From contig JALHMG010000006.1 in the NCBI GenBank assembly GCA_022844135.1, forward strand, positions 62,001-126,000: a DNA stretch of 64,000 nucleotides. The letters are read 5' to 3'. The translations under genes and the position numbers were made by a program. This document shows, one piece after another, positions 35,994 to 44,701 of the stretch. This DNA is from Lysobacterales bacterium (GTDB lineage Bacteria; Pseudomonadota; Gammaproteobacteria; Xanthomonadales; SZUA-5). The notes below the pieces were generated by a model. That model worked only from the letters and a program-made list of their open reading frames with translations. It was not told the DNA's origin and did not search any database. How positions within the stretch are numbered: position 1 is the first letter of the stretch; each line of letters opens with the position of its first letter.

Positions 35994-36150
35994 CTGCTGA
36001 AGCCGATGCACATGGATAAGAATTTTTCGTGCATAAGACTGGTTGTTTCTGAGCTTGCGGTAGCGATTGCCGCCCCGCAGCAGCTTGCCGCGCCCCGATT
36101 CCCGCTCAGCGCGCGCAGTGCGATCATTGGCCAGCGCTGGAGGTCGTTCA

Positions 36151-36753
36151 ATGCGGAGAAACGCTACCAAGGTAAGTTGTCTGATCGCGGCGGCGCTGCT
36201 CGCCGGTTGCGGCTACGACGACACGCCAAACTCGCTGAAGAGAATCGATGGCGAATACAGTTGCCAGATTTATGCGCAAACGCTGCTGGACGCGGCTAGA
36301 GCGTCAGCGAACGCGCCGCTGCCGGAGGCGCAGATTGAAGAGATCGAATCCGCTTACGCGGAAAGCCAGGCTGCATACGCGGAAATCCTGCACTGCCAGG
36401 ATGAAGGTGTGTGCCGGATGGCGTCCATGGATTCGGTCTGCGCCGATGTTGCCGCGCTGATCGCCGCGCGTCGCGCGCTCGCGCCGTATTCGGAACTGCT
36501 GTCGATCAGCGAAATGCTGAGTGAGAACCGTGGTCCGATGAATGCTGATCGATTGCGCATCCTTGTGGCCGAAGCCGAGCGCGACGGCGGCATCAGCGAG
36601 TTCGACCGCCAGATCTTGACTCTGGCCGCGGCGGCCGCGGCGGCCCACGGCGTATGGTCGCTGACCCCTGCTGGCGAGAAAGAAAGGCTGGAACGCCGAA
36701 AAACGCATGCTGTCGACGAATTCCAGCAGCGTTGCACCGCTGCCGCGAGCTGA
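36151..36753 (+). CDS. Lipoprotein of unknown function
   Basis: 200 residues. A lipoprotein signal: MRRNATKVSCLIAAALLAGC, with the lipobox LLAGC at about residue 20 and acidic residues (YDD) directly after, which in some systems favours inner-membrane retention. The rest is helical, with several Cys (CQIYAQ, CQDEGVC, CADVAA) and no recognised domain. GGAGG lies 7 nt before the ATG. It is divergent from the leu operon. Confidence 0.8.
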   Translation: MRRNATKVSCLIAAALLAGCGYDDTPNSLKRIDGEYSCQIYAQTLLDAARASANAPLPEAQIEEIESAYAESQAAYAEILHCQDEGVCRMASMDSVCADVAALIAARRALAPYSELLSISEMLSENRGPMNADRLRILVAEAERDGGISEFDRQILTLAAAAAAAHGVWSLTPAGEKERLERRKTHAVDEFQQRCTAAAS

Positions 36754-36857
36754 CCGCGGCACGGTGCGTTGACGTCATTGCAACAACGGATCGCTTGTCG
36801 CCCATTCCACCTCTCGCGGTAGACGTTGCCGCTTGTAGCCAGTTGCTACCCGTCAAC

Positions 36858-38828
36858 TCATCCTTTCAGCGCTGCTGCCAGCGCCGCCTTGATCTCGTCC
36901 TGCGTACCGCGCTTGATTGGCTGACCGCCTTTCATCAACTCGAAGCAAATCAGCTGATCGCTGCCATCGGGGAGCGGTTTCACTATCTTGTTGAGCTGAA
37001 ACGGGCCCTTGCTGCCAAGCGAGATACGCTTGGGTTTGACCTGCTCGACCGGCTTGGGAGGCTCAGGCGGGAGATCGTCGATCAAGTCGTAGGGCAGATT
37101 CTCTCGCTTAGGGACGGCCTCAAAAAGCGGCGCGGCTTCGCGCATCGGCACGGTGTCGAATAGTGGCGCGGCTTCGCGCATCGGCACGGTGTCGAACAGC
37201 GGCGCTGGTGCGCTGGGAGCAGAGGGCTTCGGCGGCGCGGGCGCGGCGACTGGCGGCGCCGCGCGCGCCGTCGGCGCCCACGCATCGTCGACGGCATCGA
37301 ACGGACGCTGTGAATCGGCGGATTTCGGCCGCACGGACGGCGGCTTCAGCGTCATCAAACCCGGCGTCCATTCGAGCGCAGGCAAGTCGCGACTCTCGGG
37401 CTCCTCCTCGGGCGTGAAGTTGGTCGATGTGCCGGCGCGCGCAGCGGAGGTGCGCGCCGGATTGGCCGCGGGCGGTGGCGGTGGTGGTGGCGGCGACACC
37501 GCGTATTGCGCAGGACCGCCAGCCATCGCCGGAACTGGTCCTCCGGGCATTGGCGGCATCGCCATCTTGTCCGCCATGATTTGCTTAGCGCGCGCGGCAG
37601 CGGCCGCGATGACACTCTTGCGCTTTTGCTCGGCTTTCAGTTGTCGGCCGCGACGAATCATGTAAACGATGCCGACTATCATGGCGACCAATAACGTGGC
37701 ACCAATCCATGGGCGCGCGCTCAACCAGCCGATGACGATCGTCACGAGGCCAACCGAGAGACCGAACAAAGCGCCCGCTACCATCGCCGAGAACTGCACA
37801 ATCGGACCGACCACGGGCACGAACGACAGGAAACTGGTCAGCCAGCCGGCCATGCCCGCGGCGCCGATCACGGCGCCGATCAAACCGACAATGCGCAAGA
37901 TGCTGGTAATGCTCTCGCCCGTGGCGAGCGCTTCGCGGATAATGCTGCCGGCACTCATCGCGCCACCGGCGGCAAGCAACACCGTATCGCCGTTGCTCGC
38001 AGTCCACTTGCTGATCTCGTTCCCGTTCTGCTGGCCAATCATCGACATTTGATAATTGCTGGGCAGTACATAGAACGACACGTGCATATCGCCGATTTCG
38101 GCGTTTTCGACGCTCGGATTGCCCTTGTAATAGACGCCCGGCTCAAGCTCGTACCAGCCTTGCGCCTGCATCGCGGGACTCAACGGCGGCAGGCGGTCCA
38201 GGGACTTGGGCCATTTGCCCAGGCTTCCCGGCGCATCCGGGATGTCCATGTCGTACAGCGCCTGGCGCGCGACTTCTACGCTGTTGAACTTGAACGGACC
38301 AAAGGTCGCATTCGGCGCAAAGAAACCGTCGCCGCTGATGGCGAAGCGTGGATTTTCATGGCCGGCAGGCTGTTCGAACTTGCTTGAGTCGTGGTACTCG
38401 GTATCCCAGTCCTGGTAGTAAGTCACCTCGGTGCGTTTGCGTCGGCCGCGCCCGGTGGTCTGGACATCCTCGATCCACTGGTACATCGCCACGTTGCGAT
38501 ACAACGCCACACCATCGGCCTCCACCCCGAACTGCGGATCGCGCACACTGCCGTTACCAGTGACGTTGCCCGAAACGTGGATCAACTTGCCATCGAGTGC
38601 TGGATCGAGCTTGTGCGATGGCGCTTCGACGACCGCCGCTTTGGCCTCGTAGATGGCATCGGCGTGGCGTTTGCTGGAACCTTCGTTCCAGAACAGCAGA
38701 AACAGCGAGGCCAGAAAAATGACGCCCGATCCCAGTTGCCGAAAGCCGCCGCTCCACGACGAGCCAAACCAGCTATCGCCGTCCTCGTCGCTGTCGTCGC
38801 TGCCTTCGATTTCGGTGTCGTCCAACAC
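36858..38828 (-). CDS. TMEM43 (LUMA)-family membrane protein
   Basis: 656 residues from a GTG start. An acidic N-terminus, one transmembrane helix (about 32-50), a large soluble loop, then three to four hydrophobic segments (about 315-400), matching the TMEM43 family. The C-terminal about 220 residues are Pro/Ala-rich with three tandem units of the type AAPLFDTVPMRE (about 570-605), then a conserved-looking end (GSDQLICFELMKGGQPIKRG). Bacterial function unknown; the eukaryotic relative sits in the nuclear envelope and ER. Confidence 0.82.
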   Translation of the reverse strand: MLDDTEIEGSDDSDEDGDSWFGSSWSGGFRQLGSGVIFLASLFLLFWNEGSSKRHADAIYEAKAAVVEAPSHKLDPALDGKLIHVSGNVTGNGSVRDPQFGVEADGVALYRNVAMYQWIEDVQTTGRGRRKRTEVTYYQDWDTEYHDSSKFEQPAGHENPRFAISGDGFFAPNATFGPFKFNSVEVARQALYDMDIPDAPGSLGKWPKSLDRLPPLSPAMQAQGWYELEPGVYYKGNPSVENAEIGDMHVSFYVLPSNYQMSMIGQQNGNEISKWTASNGDTVLLAAGGAMSAGSIIREALATGESITSILRIVGLIGAVIGAAGMAGWLTSFLSFVPVVGPIVQFSAMVAGALFGLSVGLVTIVIGWLSARPWIGATLLVAMIVGIVYMIRRGRQLKAEQKRKSVIAAAAARAKQIMADKMAMPPMPGGPVPAMAGGPAQYAVSPPPPPPPPAANPARTSAARAGTSTNFTPEEEPESRDLPALEWTPGLMTLKPPSVRPKSADSQRPFDAVDDAWAPTARAAPPVAAPAPPKPSAPSAPAPLFDTVPMREAAPLFDTVPMREAAPLFEAVPKRENLPYDLIDDLPPEPPKPVEQVKPKRISLGSKGPFQLNKIVKPLPDGSDQLICFELMKGGQPIKRGTQDEIKAALAAALKG

Positions 38829-39010
38829 AGCCTACCCCCTGTCTACACATGCGTCACGGATGATAACGAAGGTGATTTGAGCCGCGACACTGCTCGTCGC
38901 CGAATCACACACGCGGATCGAGAGGCTAAATGGGCTCACGGGACCCTGTCTGTAGGCGATACGCTGATTCGCGTGTCAGAAAATTCCTACACGGCGGCAA
39001 CGCGTGCCCT

Positions 39011-39032
39011 TGGTTCTCGGACCCATGGTCCG
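39011..39032. repeat. GGTTCT half-unit joined to a CGGACC-CAT-GGTCCG palindrome
   Basis: TTGGTTCT followed by CGGACCCATGGTCCG (39018-39032, 6-bp arms). The same two motifs occur together between leuC and leuD. The 228-bp gap 38829-39056 shows no gene. Confidence 0.6.
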
Positions 39033-39056
39033 CAAATGGGATGTGCGAGACGCGCC

Positions 39057-40100
39057 CTACGCCAACGCCCGCCGATAGCGCTCCTGAAACCAATGCACGC
39101 CTTGCTCGCGCGTCGGGTGCACACGGCCGGTGTTGTACGAGCCACTGGCGAAGGCGCGTTGCACGCGCTCGCAGATGTCGATGTCTTCGCGCTGCGTGAC
39201 CTCCGCCAGATCCTGATCTGCGGCGATCTTCGCGGCATCGCGCGCGACATCGGGCGCGTAGTAGTAGTCGAAATCGATCCGACAACGATCGACCCCAAGC
39301 GGCACAACGCGATTGGTCTGCAGCCGACCGGGCAGAATATTGAGCATGGTGTTCGGCCAGAGCTGGTAGTACAGCGCTTCGCCCAATCCATAAAAGCTTT
39401 CCGACGCATCGAGTGGGCTCGATTGCAGTGCGTAACCCGCCAAGCACTCAGTTCGGTACGCGCGATAGTCGAGCAGACGATTGAGCGCCGGATGGATATG
39501 CGGGACGTGATATCCCTCCAGGTAGTTGTCGATGTATGCCTTCCAGTTGCACTGCGCAACGTAGCTGACCCGACGCTGGAAGCGCACCTCGTGCAGCGCC
39601 GAAGCGACGCGCGCATCGATGCCATCGACGAGCGCGTCGAACAGCGCCTCAGGCTCTATCGAGGCAAAGACCAGTCCCTGCCACTGGACAACCGCGATCG
39701 CCGGCAGCCGCACTTGGGCGCGGTCGAAGTCGACCAGCGCATCGAGTTCGGGGCCGGAACGCAGCACGCCGTCCCAGTCGTAGGTCCATCCGTGGTAGTG
39801 ACAGCGCAACTGCTTCAGGCCCGCGCCGCAGGCGATAGCGAGCGGTCCGCCGCGATGGCGGCAGACGTTGTGGAAGCCGAGCAAGGTGCCATCCGGCGCG
39901 CGTGCAATCAGCACCGGCAAACCTGCGATGTCCTCGACCACATGGTCGCCCGGCTGCGCCAGCTGATCGCTACGCGCGACCAATTGCCAGGTGCGGCGAA
40001 ACATCGAGCGCTCGCGCGCCGCAATGTCGGGATCGGTGTAGACGAAGGCCGGCAGGCCGTGCGCGGTTTGCAGGGTTTGCGGGGCAAGCCAATCGGTCAT
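39057..40100 (-). CDS. Rieske non-heme iron oxygenase, alpha subunit type
   Basis: 347 residues. The Rieske [2Fe-2S] motif is CRHRGGP...LRCHYHGW (Cys-x-His, then Cys-x-x-His about 16 residues later), then the mononuclear-iron domain with NWKAYIDNYLEGYHVPHIHPAL. Most like choline monooxygenase/GbcA-type demethylating enzymes, with an electron-transfer reductase expected elsewhere. The start MTDWLAPQTL (40100) avoids the GGTTCTT repeat upstream. Divergent from the alkane monooxygenase gene. Substrate not predictable. Confidence 0.88.
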   Translation of the reverse strand: MTDWLAPQTLQTAHGLPAFVYTDPDIAARERSMFRRTWQLVARSDQLAQPGDHVVEDIAGLPVLIARAPDGTLLGFHNVCRHRGGPLAIACGAGLKQLRCHYHGWTYDWDGVLRSGPELDALVDFDRAQVRLPAIAVVQWQGLVFASIEPEALFDALVDGIDARVASALHEVRFQRRVSYVAQCNWKAYIDNYLEGYHVPHIHPALNRLLDYRAYRTECLAGYALQSSPLDASESFYGLGEALYYQLWPNTMLNILPGRLQTNRVVPLGVDRCRIDFDYYYAPDVARDAAKIAADQDLAEVTQREDIDICERVQRAFASGSYNTGRVHPTREQGVHWFQERYRRALA

Positions 40101-40103
40101 TTG

Positions 40104-40237
40104 GGTTCTTGGTTCTTGGTTGTGGGGCCGCATCAAGAGCATGCGACTGACGCTTTTGATTTACTATGGTTTCGTGGCTTCGAACACTCGCAGCTGTTTT
40201 CTGCAAGCTGACAACCAAGAACCAACCACCAAGAACC
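40104..40237. repeat. Inverted GGTTCTT heptamer element between divergent oxygenase genes
   Basis: Two GGTTCTT units at 40104-40117 and two AAGAACC units at 40217-40223 and 40231-40237, separated by about 100 bp. It fills the whole space between the two start codons. Confidence 0.75.
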
Positions 40238-40247
40238 CAGAAAAGCC

Positions 40248-41312
40248 ATGTCCGCCAAACGCTACGGCTATCTCACTGTGCTGATCGTACCCGCCCTGAT
40301 GCCCTTTGCAGCATGGCTGGGACAGCAAACCGCGGCGCCAAATTTGAGTGCGTGGTTTCCGCTCTTGTTCCTGTTCGTGATCTTGCCGCTGGCCGACTAT
40401 GCGATCGGTCGCGATCCGGAGAACCCGGATGCCGGGGAAGCTGAGCGCCTCGAACGCGATCCCTGGTACCGAGCGCTGACGCTGGCCTGCTTGCCGATTT
40501 ACCTCTCACTGCTGGTGTGGTCCGGCGCGCATTTCGCGCATGCCGGATTCGAACTTGGCGGCGCGATCGGCTGGCTGCTCTCGCAAGGCGTGATCGGTGG
40601 CATTTTGGCGATCAACGTCGCCCATGAGCTGATCCACAAATCCGGTCGCCTCGAACCCATCGTCGGCGGGTTGCTGCTGTCGAGCGTGGGTTACGGCACG
40701 TTCAAGGTCGAACATCTGCGCGGTCACCATGTGCATGTGTCCACGCCGAGAGATGCGTCCAGTGCGCGCTTCGGGCAAAACGTCTACGCCTTCGTCGCCC
40801 AATCTATTCCGCGCAATATCGCCAACGCGTGGCGTCTGGAAGCCGAGCGCCTGGAACGCAGCGCACTGCCGTGGTGGCGCAACGAGTTGCTGCTGTGGAG
40901 CGCGCTGACGCTGGCGTTGCTCGCCGCCTTTGCCATGACCTTCGGTGCCCTGGGTGCGGTGTTCTTCATCGTCCAATGCGGCGGCGCCATTGTGAGTCTC
41001 GAGATCATCAATTACATCGAACACTATGGCCTGGAGCGCCGCGAGATCGCGCCGGGGCGCTATGAGCGCACCACGCACCTGCACTCGTGGAACAGCAACT
41101 ATCGATTGACCAACTGGATGCTGTTTCAACTACAGCGCCATTCCGATCACCACGAGAACGCGCGGCGGCGCTATCAGGCGCTGATGCACTACGACGAAAG
41201 TCCGCAGCTTCCGGGTGGCTATGCATCGATGTTCTTGCTGGCGCTGATTCCGCCGCTGTGGTTTGCGCTCATCGATCCGCGCGTGCGCGCGTTCAAGGCG
41301 GCCCACGCGTGA
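40248..41312 (+). CDS. Alkane 1-monooxygenase (AlkB hydroxylase family)
   Basis: 354-residue membrane di-iron hydroxylase. Several hydrophobic helices and three His boxes: HELIHK at 126, HLRGHH at 156-161 and HSDHH at 298-302, the eight-His ligand set. It oxidises n-alkanes (or related hydrocarbons/fatty chains) at the terminal carbon with rubredoxin as electron donor; no rubredoxin gene is next to it. The stop overlaps the GTG of a CoA-transferase gene (GTGA), so both are made together. Confidence 0.9.
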   Translation: MSAKRYGYLTVLIVPALMPFAAWLGQQTAAPNLSAWFPLLFLFVILPLADYAIGRDPENPDAGEAERLERDPWYRALTLACLPIYLSLLVWSGAHFAHAGFELGGAIGWLLSQGVIGGILAINVAHELIHKSGRLEPIVGGLLLSSVGYGTFKVEHLRGHHVHVSTPRDASSARFGQNVYAFVAQSIPRNIANAWRLEAERLERSALPWWRNELLLWSALTLALLAAFAMTFGALGAVFFIVQCGGAIVSLEIINYIEHYGLERREIAPGRYERTTHLHSWNSNYRLTNWMLFQLQRHSDHHENARRRYQALMHYDESPQLPGGYASMFLLALIPPLWFALIDPRVRAFKAAHA

Positions 41313-42529
41313 GTGCGTTGTGCGGCATCAAGGTGCTGGATTTGTCGCGCGTACTGGCTGGGCCGTGGGCGGGACAATTGCTCGCCGATTACGGCGCCGA
41401 CGCGATCAAGGTCGAGCAGCCCGGCAAGGGCGACGACACCCGCGCGTGGGGGCCACCGTACTTACGCGACGCCGCCGGGAACGACACCTCAGAGGCGGCG
41501 TACTATCTGTCGGCGAATCGCAACAAGCGCTCGGTGACGATCAATCTGGCCCATGCGGACGGACAACGTCTGGTCCGTGGATTGGCGCTGCAGTCGGATA
41601 TCGTGATCGAGAACTTCAAGGTTGGTGGTTTGAAGAAGTACGGACTGGATGCTGCCTCCTTGCTGGCTCTCAATCCGCGCTTGATTTATTGCTCGATCAC
41701 CGGCTTTGGACAAAGCGGACCGCTGGCAACTGAGCCTGGATACGATGCAATGATCCAGGCGCAGGGCGGCTTGATGAGCGTGACCGGTTTGCCGGACGGC
41801 GTTCCCGGTGGCGGGCCGATGAAAGTCGGCATTGCGGTGGTGGATTTGATGTGCGGCATGTACGCCGTTACGGCCATTCTCGCGGCGCTGCAGCATCGCG
41901 AACGAACGGGCGCCGGCCAGCACATCGATGTGGCGCTGCTCGATACTCAGGTGGCGTGGCTGTCGTACCTCAACATGAACCACCTGACCACCGGGATGGT
42001 GCCGCCGCGTTATGGCACCGCCCATCCGAGCATCGTGCCCTATCAGGCGTTCCAGACGAGCGATGGACACCTGATGCTGACCGTTGGCAACGACGGTCAG
42101 TTCCAACGGTTCTGCGTCTGCGCAGGTGCGCCTGAGCTGGCCTGCGACCCGCGCTTCGCGCACAACGCCGATCGCGTCCGCAATCGCGACGAGTGCATCG
42201 CGACGGTGCAGCAATTGCTGCTTGCGCGCGGAACCGGGGATTGGTTGCGCGCGCTGCGCGAAGCGGACGTGCCGGCCGGCCCGATCAACACCATCGACAA
42301 GGTTTTCGACGACGAGCAAGTGCAAGCGCGGGGTATGCGCATGAGCATGCCGCATCCGCTCGCGGGCGAGGTGCCCTTGCTGGCCAATCCCGTGCGCTTT
42401 TCTGCAAGCCCGATCGAGTACCGACACGCGCCGCCGCTGCTCGGGCAGCACACCGAGGAGGTGTTGCGCGAGCGGTTGGGGCTTTCGCTGGATGAAATCG
42501 CCGCGCTGCGCGTGAGTGGCGTTGTTTAG
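41309..42529 (+). CDS. CaiB/BaiF (family III) CoA-transferase
   Basis: 406 residues. N-terminal LCGIKVLDLSRVLAGPWAGQLLADYGADAIKVEQP and the GYDAMIQAQGG and VDLMCGMYAVTAILAAL stretches are the family III signatures; an Asp in the SLLALNPRLIYC to GFGQSGP region carries the acyl-anhydride chemistry. It transfers CoA between carboxylates. Coupled to alkB, it may activate the acid made after alkane oxidation; this is inference from position. Confidence 0.9.
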   Translation: MSALCGIKVLDLSRVLAGPWAGQLLADYGADAIKVEQPGKGDDTRAWGPPYLRDAAGNDTSEAAYYLSANRNKRSVTINLAHADGQRLVRGLALQSDIVIENFKVGGLKKYGLDAASLLALNPRLIYCSITGFGQSGPLATEPGYDAMIQAQGGLMSVTGLPDGVPGGGPMKVGIAVVDLMCGMYAVTAILAALQHRERTGAGQHIDVALLDTQVAWLSYLNMNHLTTGMVPPRYGTAHPSIVPYQAFQTSDGHLMLTVGNDGQFQRFCVCAGAPELACDPRFAHNADRVRNRDECIATVQQLLLARGTGDWLRALREADVPAGPINTIDKVFDDEQVQARGMRMSMPHPLAGEVPLLANPVRFSASPIEYRHAPPLLGQHTEEVLRERLGLSLDEIAALRVSGVV

Positions 42530-42546
42530 CGAGCCCGAGCCTGAAC

Positions 42547-42617
42547 GCGAAGACAGGAAGTAGTAAGTGATGTGTGTTGTCGCGATTTTGCAGCTTCGTG
42601 CCTTCGTGCCTTCGTGC
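42547..42617. repeat. CTTCGTGC octamer element with a short inverted arm
   Basis: A left GCGAAGACAGGAAG at 42547-42560 and three tandem CTTCGTGC units at 42594-42617. It lies between the CoA-transferase and the repair dioxygenase genes. Confidence 0.7.
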
Positions 42618-42667
42618 GGGATGCTTTTGCCTCGCTCTGTAGTTAGCTCAGGCGGCGCCTGAGGTCT

Positions 42668-43282
42668 ATGCGAAGCCAGGGCGCGACCTACGCAACCTAC
42701 GATCTTGCGCTTGCGAACGCTCGCGTTTCCTATCATCCGGACTGGCTGCGTCGAAGCGACGCCGATGCCGCGCTGACCGCACTGCGCATCGAAGTACCGT
42801 TCGAGCAACACATCGTGAAGATGTTCGGTCGCGAACTCAAAGCACCGCGTCTATCGGCCTGGATCGGCGATCCCGGCGCGGCGTACTGCTACTCGCGAGT
42901 GCGCTACACGCCCAAGCCGTGGACGCCGCTGCTGGCGCAGATTCGCGACCGGCTCAACGCCGAGTTCAACGCCGCATTCAATAGCGTGCTGGTCAACTAC
43001 TACCGCGATGGTCGCGACAGCATGGGCTGGCATAGCGACGATGAGCCCGAACTAGGGCCCGCGCCGCTCATCGGCTCGGTCAGCCTCGGCGCCACACGGC
43101 GCTTCAAGCTCAAAGCCAAACGCGGCGGCGCGCGAGCGCAGATCGATCTCGACCATGGCAGCCTGCTGCTGATGGCGGGCGCCACCCAGGAGAACTATGT
43201 GCACGCGATCGACAAAGTTCAGGCGGCCGGCGAGCGTATCAACCTGACTTATCGTCGCGTTCTGCCGCAAGGCGTTGCATGA
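42668..43282 (+). CDS. AlkB-type 2-oxoglutarate/Fe(II) DNA-alkylation repair dioxygenase
   Basis: 204 residues. The iron triad is WHSDDEP (His-x-Asp) and YVHAIDKV (His), with the 2-oxoglutarate Arg in GERINLTYR. It removes 1-methyladenine/3-methylcytosine lesions. This is the DNA-repair AlkB, unrelated to the alkane hydroxylase gene upstream despite the shared name. The 3' end overlaps the convergent DUF6036 gene by 44 bp. Confidence 0.9.
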   Translation: MRSQGATYATYDLALANARVSYHPDWLRRSDADAALTALRIEVPFEQHIVKMFGRELKAPRLSAWIGDPGAAYCYSRVRYTPKPWTPLLAQIRDRLNAEFNAAFNSVLVNYYRDGRDSMGWHSDDEPELGPAPLIGSVSLGATRRFKLKAKRGGARAQIDLDHGSLLLMAGATQENYVHAIDKVQAAGERINLTYRRVLPQGVA

Positions 43283-43796
43283 TTTCCTCGACGCCGAAGC
43301 GCACTTTGACTGGAATTTGTGCTCGCGCGCAAAACGCTTCGATCAATACCAAGGCTTCATCGACGGTTTGGATACCTGCGATTCCAGCCAGAGCGCTGAT
43401 ATCGGAAACGTCCTGAGTATCGGCGCGCATCGCCATGCACTTCATGGCGAACAGATATCGCGGCGTTGGCAAGTGCACGCGCAAACCAGCCCCAGGCGCG
43501 GCGAATTCCGCCATCAATTGCAGTTGCTCATGTGCTGAGATGAAGCCCTTGACGCCCTCGATGAGCCAGTCATCGGGCCAACCCTCGTCGGCGGCGATTT
43601 GCGCGACCGCCTTTCGAAGAAACTCGCGCCCGCTCTGCACCACTGCATCGACATCGCGCGTGGCCGTTCGCAAGTCGAACGCCAGCGCCAGCGCGGCTCC
43701 ACCGTAGATTGCCAGATCGACGACGATGCCTGCCTGCCTGGCCTGCGCGTCAAGTCGGTGCAAAGCACGTTCGATATCCTCTCGGCGCAGCATCAT
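43239..43796 (-). CDS. DUF6036-type nucleotidyltransferase-fold protein
   Basis: 185 residues. YGGAALALAFDLRTATRDVDAVV is a shortened nucleotidyltransferase motif (GG...RDVD) as in DUF6036 and AbiEii-like proteins. It is the second gene of a pair whose first gene ends in its ATG (overlap ATGA). The pair resembles a toxin-antitoxin module, in which the nucleotidyltransferase-like member could be the toxin. The first of two adjacent ATGs (43796) was used. Confidence 0.8.
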   Translation of the reverse strand: MMLRREDIERALHRLDAQARQAGIVVDLAIYGGAALALAFDLRTATRDVDAVVQSGREFLRKAVAQIAADEGWPDDWLIEGVKGFISAHEQLQLMAEFAAPGAGLRVHLPTPRYLFAMKCMAMRADTQDVSDISALAGIAGIQTVDEALVLIEAFCARAQIPVKVRFGVEEIMQRLAAERDDKSG

Positions 43797-44197
43797 GGGA
43801 CGTAACTCGGTACCAACCGCCGCGGACGGAACAGCGGATCGGCGTCGACGAAAATCAAACGTCGGCGAAATGCGGCGGGGCTTTCTGCGAGACAGGTGGC
43901 TTTCAACGACTCCAGACCGGCAGGAAAGTAAGGCAGCGACAGGAAGCGCTCGGGGGCATGCACCCACGGCGGAATCGGTAACGAGTAACGCAGCGCAAGA
44001 TGCTCGGCCGCAGCAGCGAAGAACGCATTGCGGCGCTCGTCGGGCAACAGCTGCGGCTCGCCGGCCAGCATCGCGCCGCGCGCCGCCGGATCGGCACTGT
44101 AGAACTCGTCGAGAAACTCGCGAAACGCGGCATCGGCATCGCCATGCTGCTGCGCTTGGGCGATGACCTCGGGCAAGGATCGTGGGCGTTGATTCAT
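43793..44197 (-). CDS. Small partner protein of the DUF6036 nucleotidyltransferase
   Basis: 134 residues, no named domain recognised. Helical N-terminus (DADAAFREFLDEFYSADPAARGAMLAGEP), then EHLALRYSLPIPPWVHAPERFLSLPYF and SPAAFRRRLIFVDADPLFRPR. This pattern is often found directly upstream of nucleotidyltransferase-fold genes, and the 4-bp overlap supports a two-gene module. Start ATG 44197. Confidence 0.75.
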   Translation of the reverse strand: MNQRPRSLPEVIAQAQQHGDADAAFREFLDEFYSADPAARGAMLAGEPQLLPDERRNAFFAAAAEHLALRYSLPIPPWVHAPERFLSLPYFPAGLESLKATCLAESPAAFRRRLIFVDADPLFRPRRLVPSYVP

Positions 44198-44287
44198 CCG
44201 AGCTTTTTGCCGAACGACGACATCGGGAGCGCAATTGTGCGGGCAATCGATGGGGAACATCTATATTCGGCGCATCTCAAGCGTTGC

Positions 44288-44701
44288 ATGGCCATGACCG
44301 AACTCCTCGTCCCTGTCTCTTACGGCGAGCTGATCGACAAGATCAGCATTCTCGAAATCAAAGCTGCGCGCATCGGCGATGCAGCAAAGCGTGCGAATGT
44401 CGTCAAAGAACTGGAAGCGCTCACCGCCACCTGGCGCGCGCATCCGGCCTCTGCAGCAGCATCCATCGACGATCTCTGGTCTGGCTTGCGCGATATCAAC
44501 GGCAAGCTCTGGGACATCGAAGACGATATTCGCCTCAAAGAAGCCAAAGGCGAATTCGATCAGGTGTTCATCGAACTGGCACGCGCGGTGTACTTCACCA
44601 ACGATGAGCGCGCGCGTCTGAAACGCGAGTTGAATACGCGCTTGGGCTCGGCGCTGGTGGAGGAAAAATCCTACGCGGACTATCGCAGGCCAGGCGCATG
44701 A
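44288..44701 (+). CDS. DUF6165 family protein
   Basis: 137 residues. LVPVSYGELIDKISILEIKAARI followed by a helical region (LWDIEDDIRLKEAKGEF, FTNDERARLKRELN) is the DUF6165 pattern, a conserved small protein of unknown function, in some genomes near polysaccharide genes. Start ATG 44288. Its stop overlaps proC (ATGA). Confidence 0.82.
   Translation: MAMTELLVPVSYGELIDKISILEIKAARIGDAAKRANVVKELEALTATWRAHPASAAASIDDLWSGLRDINGKLWDIEDDIRLKEAKGEFDQVFIELARAVYFTNDERARLKRELNTRLGSALVEEKSYADYRRPGA

Noticed and set aside
38829-39056. Search for a tRNA or small RNA in the gap
   Set aside because: No cloverleaf or conserved T-loop sequence was found; only a palindrome.
41489-42811. 440-codon open frame on the minus strand
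   Set aside because: Antisense to the CoA-transferase, whose motifs are clear.
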